From contig NZ_AP019632.1 of the NCBI RefSeq assembly GCF_007035645.1, positions 2,170,001-2,234,000 of the forward strand: DNA of 64,000 nucleotides. The letters run 5' to 3'. Made by a program: the position numbers and the translations under genes. Positions within the stretch are counted from its first letter, which is position 1, and each line of letters starts with the position of its first letter. The stretch comes from Enterobacter asburiae (GTDB lineage: Bacteria > Pseudomonadota > Gammaproteobacteria > Enterobacterales > Enterobacteriaceae). This document shows, one piece after another, positions 24,787 to 31,726 of this stretch. A model generated the notes under the pieces. It worked only from the letters and a program-made list of their open reading frames with translations. It was not told where the DNA came from and made no database searches.

Positions 24787-24837
24787 ATGTAAACTCATCG
24801 ATAAAATAAGAACATTTTATTGATAATTTGTTTACAT
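24787..24837. promoter_or_regulatory. Nested palindromic operator of the MarR-like regulator
   Basis: The inner dyad is ATAAAAT (24801-24807) with ATTTTAT (24814-24820), extended by TC/GA to 24798-24823. The outer dyad is ATGTAAAC (24787-24794) with GTTTACAT (24830-24837), centred within two bases of the inner one. It begins 19 bases upstream of the regulator start and lies 130 bases before the DUF969 gene. Confidence 0.55.
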
Positions 24838-24967
24838 GTTTTTGAGGTTCAGATATAGCTTTTTAGCGCAGGTTTTCCGAAACCTGTCGAAAAACACAAC
24901 ATCGCTCGCCGCAAAATAAAAAAATAGCCGTCGGCGCGCAACGCTCACTTTGGATAGGGTAAACGTT

Positions 24968-25690
24968 ATGGACGGTACTACGCTGTTGCCGCTGATCGGG
25001 ATACCGATCGTGGTTATTGGTTTTGCACTGCGCTTCAACCCGCTGCTGGTGGTCGTGGTGGCGGGGCTGGCGACGGGTCTGCTGGTCGGTATGGATTTCG
25101 GGATGCTGCTGGAGACCTTTGGCGAAAAGTTCGTGAATAGCCGATCCCTGGCGACCTTCATTCTGATCCTGCCGGTGATTGGTCTGCTGGAATATTACGG
25201 GCTCAAGGAGCGCGCCCAGGCCTGGGTGGCGAAGATCGCCAGCGCGACCTCGGCGCGTATTCTGATGCTCTATTTTGTCGCCCGTGAAGGCACCGCCGCG
25301 CTGGGGCTGATGTCGCTGGGTGGTCATGCCCAGACGGTGCGTCCGCTGCTGGCGCCGATGGCCGAAGGGGCGGCGCTGAACGAATACGGCGAGCTGCCGC
25401 AGCACATCCGCGACAAAATCAAAGCCCATGCCGCCGCGTGCGACAACATTGCGGTCTTCTTTGGGGAAGATATCTTCATTGCCTTCGGCGCGGTGCTGCT
25501 GATCGATGCGTTCCTGAAAGAGAATGGCATTCAGGGCATCGAACCGCTGCATATTGGCCTTTGGGCCATCCCAACCGCCATTGCGGCATTAGTTATTCAT
25601 ATGACGCGCCTGCTGCGTCTGGATGCCAGCATCCGTCGCGACGTCATGGCCTGGCGCGCGGAGCAGAGCACGCGGGAGGCCGCGCAATGA
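24968..25690 (+). CDS. DUF969 membrane protein, first subunit of a predicted transporter
   Basis: From the ATG at 24968 (AGGG eight bases upstream) the protein has 240 residues. It has hydrophobic segments at about 5-40, 62-80 and 190-215, and a conserved central stretch FVAREGTAALGLMSLGGHAQTVRPLLAPMAEGAA. The DUF969 family belongs with ion-transporter-like permeases and is nearly always paired with DUF979, which starts here in an ATGA overlap. In other bacteria the pair is often found beside pyrrolidone-carboxylate peptidase genes, suggesting uptake of 5-oxoproline or a peptide derivative. That gene is absent here, so the substrate remains unknown. Confidence 0.88.
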   Translation: MDGTTLLPLIGIPIVVIGFALRFNPLLVVVVAGLATGLLVGMDFGMLLETFGEKFVNSRSLATFILILPVIGLLEYYGLKERAQAWVAKIASATSARILMLYFVAREGTAALGLMSLGGHAQTVRPLLAPMAEGAALNEYGELPQHIRDKIKAHAAACDNIAVFFGEDIFIAFGAVLLIDAFLKENGIQGIEPLHIGLWAIPTAIAALVIHMTRLLRLDASIRRDVMAWRAEQSTREAAQ

Positions 25691-26673
25691 TGACGCTTAT
25701 CACCATTAACCGCGTGTACTACCTGATCGGCTTCGTCGTGATGCTGCTGGTTGTGATGACCCTACGCGATCGCGCCAATCCGAAGCGTTTTACCACGGCG
25801 CTGTTCTGGTTTTTATTTGGCGGGATCTTCCTGTTCGGCGATCTGATGGTGCAGGAGCTGGGGAAATCGCTGGCGTACCGGATAATCGGCGGGGGCGTCA
25901 TCGCTATCGCGCTGCTGGCGGGTTTTGGTCTGGTCGGAAAAGGGCACTATAAAATGTCCACCGAAGACGAACGTCTCGCCTCGTCAAACCGCCTTAAAAA
26001 CTGGCTGTTTCTGCCCGCGCTGATGATCCCGGTGGTGACGGTTATAGGCACCCTGTTCCTGAAAGGGGTTTCGGTTGGCGGCGTGTTCCTGCTCGATCAG
26101 AAGCAGCTCACTCTGGCGGCGCTGTGCGTGGCCTGCGTCGCGGCGATCCTCACCGGATGGTGGCTGACCAAAGGCACGCCGCTGCACGCCATTCGCCAGT
26201 CTCGTCGTCTTGTCGATACCATCGGCTGGGCGGTGATCCTGCCGCAGATGCTGGCCATGCTCGGCGGCGTGTTCGTGGCGGCCAACACCGGTGATTCGGT
26301 GCAGAAGGTGGTGAGCCTGTTCGTTAACCCGGATAACCGCTTTATGCTGGTGGTGATTTACTGCGTGGGGATGGCGCTGTTTACCATGATCATGGGGAAT
26401 GCGTTTGCGGCCTTCCCGGTGCTGAGCGCGGGGATCGCGTTGCCGTTTCTGATCAACGTGCATCACGGCAACCCGGCGCCGCTGCTGGCGATTGGCATGT
26501 ACGCGGGCTACTGCGGCACGCTGATGACGCCGATGGCCGCTAACTTCAACATTGTTCCCGCCGCGCTGCTGGAGCTGAAAGATAAGTATCAGGTGATCAA
26601 GATCCAGATCCCGACCGCGTTAACCCTGCTGGTGGTGAACGTGTTCCTCATGTATTTCCTCGTGTTTCGCTAA
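25687..26673 (+). CDS. DUF979 membrane protein, second subunit of a predicted transporter
   Basis: Translation from the ATG at 25687, which overlaps the DUF969 stop, gives 328 residues in about nine hydrophobic segments. Conserved features include FGGIFLFGDLM near residue 40, VDTIGWAVILPQMLAMLGGVF near 185 and GMYAGYCGTLMTPMAANFN near 278, typical of DUF979. It is predicted to form one permease with DUF969. An open frame extends 83 codons upstream inside DUF969, but the coupled ATG is clearly the start. The DUF2891 gene follows after nine bases. Confidence 0.9.
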   Translation: MMTLITINRVYYLIGFVVMLLVVMTLRDRANPKRFTTALFWFLFGGIFLFGDLMVQELGKSLAYRIIGGGVIAIALLAGFGLVGKGHYKMSTEDERLASSNRLKNWLFLPALMIPVVTVIGTLFLKGVSVGGVFLLDQKQLTLAALCVACVAAILTGWWLTKGTPLHAIRQSRRLVDTIGWAVILPQMLAMLGGVFVAANTGDSVQKVVSLFVNPDNRFMLVVIYCVGMALFTMIMGNAFAAFPVLSAGIALPFLINVHHGNPAPLLAIGMYAGYCGTLMTPMAANFNIVPAALLELKDKYQVIKIQIPTALTLLVVNVFLMYFLVFR

Positions 26674-26682
26674 GGAGCTGTT

Positions 26683-27678
26683 ATGGAATTAACGCAACAT
26701 CAGGCTGACGCGTTTGCCCGCATGCCTTTGACCTATTTGCGCCAGGAATACCCGAACCACATCATGCACCTGCTGAATGATGATGGTGACGTTCTGCCGC
26801 CGCGCGAACTGCACCCCATTTTCTACGGCTGTTTCGACTGGCACTCGGCGGTGCACGGCTACTGGCTGCTGCTGCGCTGCGTGCGCCTCTACCCGGAGCT
26901 GCCGAGCCGGGACGCGATCGTCGCGCTTGTCGACGAGCACCTGACGGAAGAGAACGTGGCGAAGGAGCTGGCCTATTTCACCGCGCCGTTCCGCGCCTCG
27001 TTTGAGCGCCCGTATGGCTACGGCTGGCTGCTGGCGCTGGCCCAGGAGCTAAAGCAGTCGTCGCTGCCGCAGGCCGCAGGCTGGTACCGGACGCTTGAGC
27101 CGTTAACCCAGGATATTCGTAACCGCCTGGTGGATTACCTCAGCAAGCTCACCTATCCGATCCGCGTCGGGACGCACTACAACACGGCGTTTGCCCTCGC
27201 GCTGGCGCTCGATTACGCGCGAGCCGTGGAAGATAGCGCGCTTGAGCAGGCGATTGTCACGGCGGCGGAGCGGTTTTATCTCGCCGACACGCGCTATCCT
27301 GCCCACTACGAGCCCGGCGGTGATGAGTATATTTCCGGCGCGCTGACGGAAGCGCTGCTGATGAGCAAAGTGTTGGAGGACTTCCCGGCCTGGTTTGACG
27401 CGTTTCTCCCGGAGGTGGGCACCATTGCGGCGCTGATGAACCCGGCGGAAGTGAGCGACCGTACCGACCCGAAAATTGCCCATCTCGATGGGTTAAACCT
27501 CAGCCGCGCCTGGTGCATGAAGCATATTGCCAGAGCGCTTCCCGCAAACCATCCGGCGCAGCAGGCGCTTCGCGAGGCGGTGACGAAACACCTGACGGCT
27601 AGCGTTGAGCATGTGGTCGGCAGCCACTACAGCGGCGGGCACTGGCTGGCGAGCTTTGCGCTGCTGGCGCTGGAGTAA
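26683..27678 (+). CDS. DUF2891 family protein
   Basis: A 331-residue soluble protein with a strong AAGGAG site before its ATG. Family hallmarks are HPIFYGCFDWHSAVHGYWLL near residue 43, YPIRVGTHYNTAFALALALDYAR near 160, HYEPGGDEYISGALTEALLMS near 205 and a C-terminal SHYSGGHWLASFALLAL. The repeated helices and conserved aromatic/His residues suggest an alpha/alpha toroid fold like that of carbohydrate-acting enzymes, which is inference. It is the last gene of the DUF969-DUF979 operon, so it probably acts on the imported compound. No reaction is known to me. Confidence 0.9.
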   Translation: MELTQHQADAFARMPLTYLRQEYPNHIMHLLNDDGDVLPPRELHPIFYGCFDWHSAVHGYWLLLRCVRLYPELPSRDAIVALVDEHLTEENVAKELAYFTAPFRASFERPYGYGWLLALAQELKQSSLPQAAGWYRTLEPLTQDIRNRLVDYLSKLTYPIRVGTHYNTAFALALALDYARAVEDSALEQAIVTAAERFYLADTRYPAHYEPGGDEYISGALTEALLMSKVLEDFPAWFDAFLPEVGTIAALMNPAEVSDRTDPKIAHLDGLNLSRAWCMKHIARALPANHPAQQALREAVTKHLTASVEHVVGSHYSGGHWLASFALLALE

Positions 27679-27698
27679 ACGAACGCGCCGTCTTTCTT

Positions 27699-27777
27699 GC
27701 CGGGTGGCGCTGCGCTTACCCGGCCTACATTGTGCAAAGCTTCCTTGTAGGCCCGTGCAAGCGTAGCGCCGCCGGGC
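27699..27777. repeat. Pair of inverted REP elements (BIME)
   Basis: A REP unit at 27699-27727 (GCCGGGTGGCGCTGCGCTTA with CCCGGCCTAC) is followed by an inverted unit at 27747-27777 (GTAGGCCCGTGC onward, ending CGCCGCCGGGC). It lies after the DUF2891 stop and may stabilise or end that transcript. Confidence 0.75.
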
Positions 27778-27784
27778 GAATCAG

Positions 27785-27811
27785 GCTGATGCCCGAACTG
27801 CAGGCGCAGCC
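27785..27811. repeat. Left copy of the direct repeat bounding the Hcp island
   Basis: GCTGATGCCCGAACTGCAG (27785-27803) then GCGCAGCC matches 29304-29331 with a single-base insertion. The right copy is the coding 3' end of the MFS gene. Directly after this copy the DNA turns AT-rich. Confidence 0.7.
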
Positions 27812-27866
27812 TAAATTTCTTTATTTTTAATGCGATTAATATCTTAATCGGTTATTTTTCCGTCAT

Positions 27867-27896
27867 TTGTCTCGAAACAGATATCTTTTTTACTAT
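27867..27896 (+). promoter_or_regulatory. Candidate promoter of the toxin-immunity-hcp unit
   Basis: TTGTCT (27867-27872) and TACTAT (27891-27896) are 18 bases apart, in AT-rich DNA 44 bases before the toxin ATG. It is one of several AT-rich possibilities in this stretch. Confidence 0.3.
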
Positions 27897-27939
27897 CGCA
27901 AAAGTGTACGATACGTGGTCATATATCCATGTGAAAAGA

Positions 27940-28341
27940 ATGGTTAATATGGCTGTTATACCTTTGTTACCAAAAGAAGGAATCGCGCTTGCATTAGCAA
28001 ACATGAGGATTGCAAGAGCGCATGGTATGAGTAGAAATATGGCTATTCCTACAACCTATCTTTGGTTTTATCAAAAAGTAAGAAATAAGGGGCCTTGGGA
28101 TTACAAGCAGGGACACCCTAAGTTAGCGAACTTTGGTAACTTCAATTATGGTTCGGCTGGCTATGCTGCCGGGATACCATCAGAAACGTTATTGATGGGG
28201 GCAGGATGGGCGCAGGAAAGAGCTAAAACCTCCAAAAAGAAATGGGGGCACTGGTATCAAAAACCGCCATATGGGGATGATCCTCACGATCAGTTTTGGA
28301 TAAGTCAAGGGATTGAATATGCAAAGAAACACGGTTATTAA
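27940..28341 (+). CDS. Polymorphic toxin type 44 domain protein, detached from its carrier
   Basis: The protein (133 residues from the ATG at 27940; ATG 27949 and GTG 27904 are alternatives, none with a strong ribosome-binding site) is almost entirely a toxin module. A short N-terminal linker (LANMRIARAHG) leads to FYQKVRNKGPWDYKQ, then FGNFNYGSAGYAAGIP, GWAQ and PPYGDDPHDQFWISQGIEYA, which I recognise as the type 44 (Ntox44) pattern. Such domains normally form the C-terminus of larger carriers such as Hcp, Rhs or WXG proteins. Here no carrier is fused and no signal peptide is seen. The putative immunity gene overlaps its end, and hcp follows. Activity is unproven. Confidence 0.72.
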   Translation: MVNMAVIPLLPKEGIALALANMRIARAHGMSRNMAIPTTYLWFYQKVRNKGPWDYKQGHPKLANFGNFNYGSAGYAAGIPSETLLMGAGWAQERAKTSKKKWGHWYQKPPYGDDPHDQFWISQGIEYAKKHGY

Positions 28342-28753
28342 ACGGCTTCATTATTTACTCACAACGATTTTATTGATCATTGTTTGCGGGTTTCTGACAT
28401 ATCAATATTATTTTAATGCACCTCCTCACGATAGCTTTGTCAGCAAACAGAAACTATCTGATACCGTCACACTGTACATAACAAAGTATGATGACGGAGG
28501 AGCTACGGTGTCGGATGTTTACCGCTTCTATTTAGATAAAGACAGCAGCGGGAACATTATGAAGGCCCTTAAAGAACGCTCGCCGTTCCTTGAAGCCAAT
28601 ACAAGCAATGTTACAGCTTCTGCTTATGGGAACACGGTAAATATAAAAATCACAGGTAAGGTTTATTCATTCACTAATTCGGATCTGTTCTATGCAGATG
28701 GTGTAGCGATCATGCCTGTAATTAACCTCATAGCAAATGGAATAAGAGATTAA
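28319..28753 (+). CDS. Putative immunity protein, membrane-anchored
   Basis: From the ATG at 28319 (144 residues) the gene overlaps the toxin gene by 23 bases. A basic N-terminus (MQRNTVIKR) and one hydrophobic helix at about 11-30 anchor a C-terminal domain of about 110 residues that is predicted periplasmic (KYDDGGATVSDVYRFYLDK near 56-74). The DGGAT-containing style occurs in many small immunity-type proteins, but I cannot name a family. Position directly after the toxin, overlap and size argue for immunity. The topology implies that the toxin is neutralised outside the cytoplasmic membrane, or that the protein acts at the membrane. Confidence 0.6.
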   Translation: MQRNTVIKRLHYLLTTILLIIVCGFLTYQYYFNAPPHDSFVSKQKLSDTVTLYITKYDDGGATVSDVYRFYLDKDSSGNIMKALKERSPFLEANTSNVTASAYGNTVNIKITGKVYSFTNSDLFYADGVAIMPVINLIANGIRD

Positions 28754-28774
28754 TTAGCATAAGGAGTTTTAGAA

Positions 28775-29260
28775 ATGGCTGTACCAGTACACCTCTTTTT
28801 GAAAGACGATGGTAGAGCAATGATCCGTGGCGGTTCTGATGTTGCAGACCGTGAAGGAAGCATAGAGCTTAGAGATCTGATCCATAACCTGAGCATTCCA
28901 ACAGATGAGGCAACAGGTAAACTTACAGGTACAAGGCAACACTCAGCTTTCAGTTTAACAAAAGCAATTGATTCATCTTCACCCTATCTATACAAAGCAG
29001 TGGCTACAGGTCAAACGCTTCAAAGTGCTGAATTAAAGTTCTATCACATCAATGATGCTGGTCAGGAAGTGGAATACTTCAATATTCTTATGGAAGGTGT
29101 GAAAGTCATTTCAATAACTCCAGTTATGCACGATACAAGAGATTGTCCCGGTACTGGTCACCTGGAAAATGTATCTTTGCGATACGCAAAAATCACATGG
29201 AAAATCCTGGACGGAAATATTCAATACACTGATGCGTGGAATGAACGCCTTACAGCGTAG
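28775..29260 (+). CDS. hcp: Hcp, type VI secretion tube protein (orphan copy)
   Basis: A full-length 161-residue Hcp. Hexamers of Hcp stack to form the inner tube of the T6SS and carry effectors in their lumen. Family features are PVHLFLKDDG near the start, RDLIHNLSIPTDEATGKLTGTRQHSAFSLTK (about 34-64), then the ATGQTLQSAELKFYH strand and EYFNILMEGVKVISITP. AAGGAG precedes the ATG. No other T6SS genes occur in the window, so it must serve a machine encoded elsewhere. The order toxin, immunity, Hcp is the reverse of an Hcp-toxin fusion followed by immunity. A stable GAAA-loop hairpin follows the stop. Confidence 0.92.
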   Translation: MAVPVHLFLKDDGRAMIRGGSDVADREGSIELRDLIHNLSIPTDEATGKLTGTRQHSAFSLTKAIDSSSPYLYKAVATGQTLQSAELKFYHINDAGQEVEYFNILMEGVKVISITPVMHDTRDCPGTGHLENVSLRYAKITWKILDGNIQYTDAWNERLTA

Positions 29261-29273
29261 GCGTTATAAACGA

Positions 29274-29293
29274 GCAGCGCCGAAAGGCGCTGC
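29274..29293 (+). terminator. Hairpin after hcp
   Basis: GCAGCGCC (29274-29281) pairs with GGCGCTGC (29286-29293) around GAAA. No T run follows, so it may be a weak terminator or an RNA end protector between hcp and the convergent MFS gene. Confidence 0.5.
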
Positions 29294-29299
29294 AACAGT

Positions 29300-30700
29300 T
29301 TACGCTGATGCCCGAACTGCAGGGCGCAGCCGACTCACGCTAAACAACACCGATCCCGTTGAGGCGATGACGGCTATCCACAGCGCAAAATGCACGGCCC
29401 GGTCATGGTCTGATTCGGTCGTCGCCAGCAGCACGCCCACCGCGGCGGCACCGAGACACTGGCCGAATGTCCTCACAATCGACAACACGCCGGAGGCATA
29501 GCTGGCATATTCCCGCGCCACGTTAGAGAGCATCTCCCGGTTATTGGGGCTCTGGAAGCAGCCAAACCCAATCCCGCAAACCAGACTGCGCAGGCTGATA
29601 TTCCATGCGGAAGGATTTTCCGGCAACGTCGCCAGCAGGACCAGCCCACAGACAAAAATCATCAGCCCGATTGTCGAGATCAGCGGCGCGGGAATCGTAT
29701 CTGCCCAGCGTCCCGCGTGCGGCGCGATCAGCACGATGCCAATCGGCCACGGGGTGAACAGCAGCGCGGATACCACCGGGCTGTAGCCATACACGCTCTG
29801 AAACAGAAACGGCAGCGCGACAAAGGTGATGCCCTGACTGACAAACGAGGCCAGCGAGGTCAGGGCGGCGAGGGTAAAGCGTCCGTTTTTAAACATGACG
29901 GGCGGCAGGATGGGGCTTCGCGCGCGCCGAATCCGCCAGATAAAGGCGAGGGCGCTGACCAGCGCGAGCAGCCCCCAGCCTGTGGCCGTCTGGTTGATGT
30001 TTTGCGTCACGTGCTGAAGGCTGTCGGCCAGCATGATTGCTGAACCTAACAGCACGGCGGAGAGCACGGCGCCCGGCGCGTCAAAGGGCGAGCGGTCAAC
30101 GGCCGTTTCCCGCGGCAAGGCCCGCCACGCCAGCAGCAGGGCGACGCTGCCCGGAACAATGTTAATGGCGAACAGCCACTGCCAGCTCAGCGCGTCCAGT
30201 ATGGTTCCGCCCAGCACGGGGGCAATCGCCGTGCTGGAGGCGATAAGCAGGGCGTGCAGCCCCAGAATACGGCCAAGCAGTCGACCCGGAAAAACGGATC
30301 GCAGGATCGCCGGGGCGATACTCAGGGTGGCCGCACCGCCGATGCCCTGCAGAATACGCATGCCGGTTAACATTTCCGGCGTCGCTGCCAGCGCGCAGCC
30401 GAGCGAGGTGAGCGTAAAGGTGGCAAGCCCAACAAGAAACACCGGGCGATAGCCCACGCGCGCCGCCAGCGCCGCGAAGATGGCTAACGTCATTGCCGCT
30501 GAAAGCAGGTAACCGTTGGAGAACCAGACCGCAACGTTTGCGGGTACCTGCATCGCCCTTGCCATGGAGGGCAGCGCGATGTTGATCATGGTGCCGTCAA
30601 AGACGCCCATCAGCGTGGTGGTCATGACGGCGGCCATGACCCGGGCGCGTTCATGACCGGGTAAGCCTTCATCGCCGGGCAGGTTTGAAAAAAACGTCAT
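29300..30700 (-). CDS. MFS drug/metabolite exporter, DHA2-like
   Basis: From the ATG at 30700 (GGAG eight bases upstream) the protein has 466 residues and about 14 hydrophobic segments, the DHA2 (14-helix) layout. Motifs include DGTMINIALPSMARAM in helix 1, the RVGYRP loop after helix 2 and LTGMRILQGIGGAATLSIAPAIL (antiporter motif C region). It probably uses the proton gradient to export drugs or metabolites. A longer form from 30745 lacks a ribosome-binding site. A LysR gene is divergent and likely regulates it. Its last codons coincide with the repeat bordering the Hcp island. Confidence 0.88.
   Translation of the reverse strand: MTFFSNLPGDEGLPGHERARVMAAVMTTTLMGVFDGTMINIALPSMARAMQVPANVAVWFSNGYLLSAAMTLAIFAALAARVGYRPVFLVGLATFTLTSLGCALAATPEMLTGMRILQGIGGAATLSIAPAILRSVFPGRLLGRILGLHALLIASSTAIAPVLGGTILDALSWQWLFAINIVPGSVALLLAWRALPRETAVDRSPFDAPGAVLSAVLLGSAIMLADSLQHVTQNINQTATGWGLLALVSALAFIWRIRRARSPILPPVMFKNGRFTLAALTSLASFVSQGITFVALPFLFQSVYGYSPVVSALLFTPWPIGIVLIAPHAGRWADTIPAPLISTIGLMIFVCGLVLLATLPENPSAWNISLRSLVCGIGFGCFQSPNNREMLSNVAREYASYASGVLSIVRTFGQCLGAAAVGVLLATTESDHDRAVHFALWIAVIASTGSVLFSVSRLRPAVRASA
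29304..29331. repeat. Right copy of the direct repeat, inside the MFS gene 3' end
   Basis: GCTGATGCCCGAACTGCAG then GGCGCAGCC matches 27785-27811 apart from one extra G. Read on the minus strand it encodes the last residues of the MFS protein (RPAVRAS), starting just inside its stop codon. Confidence 0.7.
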
Positions 30701-30817
30701 CGTCGTTACTCCGCATAAGAATAGTGATGACGAAACTATAAGCATGCGGTATACAGGGCGGAAGACGCATCAGCTGCACTTAATCGTTGCATATAACGCC
30801 TTATCTTAGGAGTCACC

Positions 30818-31723
30818 GTGTCCGATCCTGACTTTAACCTTCTGGTTGCGCTCGACGTTCTGCTGGCCGAAGCCAGCGTGGCGGGCGCGGCGCGACGTTT
30901 GAACCTCAGCACCTCCGCCATGAGCCGCACCCTGAGCAGGCTGCGGGAGGTGACCGGCGATCCTGTTCTGGTGAGGGCCGGGCGTCATATGGTGCTGACG
31001 CCCTGGGGAGAAGCCACGCGGGACCGCGCCAGAAGCGCCGTGCATGAGGCGAGGGCGGTGCTGCAGCCCTCCACCGACGCGCTGAAGGTGGAAAATCTCG
31101 AGCGGCTGTTCACCATCAGAGCCAACGACGGTTTTGTGGTGGCGTTTGGGCCACTGCTGATTGCGGCGGTGGCGAGCGTTGCCCCCGGGGTGTGCATCCG
31201 CTTCTCGCCGAAACCTGAAAAAACCTCGCGCTATTTGCGTGAGGGGCTGGTCGACCTGGAGATCGGCGTGCAGAGCAATATGGGGCCGGAAATACGGCTG
31301 CAACGGCTCTTTCAGGATCGGTTTGTTGGCGCGGTGCGTAAGGGACATCCGCTGTCATTACGGCCTGACGTCAGCCTTGACGATTATGTCGCGTGGGGCC
31401 ACGTGGTGGCCTCGCCGGACGGATCGCTACACGGGTTTGTCGATGACGCGCTGGCGGAACGGGGGATGAAACGCAAGGTCGCCAGCGTGGTGCCCGGATT
31501 TCCAACGGCGCTATCCGTGGCGCTGGCGTCCGATCTGATTGCCATGGTGCCGGCGCTGTACCTGCTCAATCAGCCGATGAACAAGCGCGTACACGTCTTT
31601 GAACTGCCGTTTAAAACCCGGACCATTACGGTGTCACAGATGTGGCATCCGCGCATGGAAAGGGACCCGGGACATCGATGGCTCAGGGAAAAAGTACTGG
31701 AAGTGTGTCGGGCCGTGCGCTGA
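30818..31723 (+). CDS. LysR-family regulator, divergent from the MFS gene
   Basis: A 301-residue LysR-type regulator starting at GTG 30818, with AGGAG just upstream. The DNA-binding domain is at 1-62 (LLVALDVLLAEASVAGAARRLNLSTSAMSRTLSRLREVTG), with an effector domain from about 90. The EPRP-type N-terminus and QMWHPRMERDPGHRWLRE end are typical of the LysR group that controls neighbouring MFS or oxidoreductase genes. The MFS exporter is divergent across 117 bases. Its end is three bases from the convergent cusS gene. Confidence 0.88.
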   Translation: MSDPDFNLLVALDVLLAEASVAGAARRLNLSTSAMSRTLSRLREVTGDPVLVRAGRHMVLTPWGEATRDRARSAVHEARAVLQPSTDALKVENLERLFTIRANDGFVVAFGPLLIAAVASVAPGVCIRFSPKPEKTSRYLREGLVDLEIGVQSNMGPEIRLQRLFQDRFVGAVRKGHPLSLRPDVSLDDYVAWGHVVASPDGSLHGFVDDALAERGMKRKVASVVPGFPTALSVALASDLIAMVPALYLLNQPMNKRVHVFELPFKTRTITVSQMWHPRMERDPGHRWLREKVLEVCRAVR

Positions 31724-31726
31724 CGC

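Noticed and set aside
25438..25686. Upstream extension of the DUF979 gene
   Set aside because: It lies wholly within DUF969 in another frame. The ATG at 25687 overlaps the DUF969 stop and gives the normal family N-terminus.
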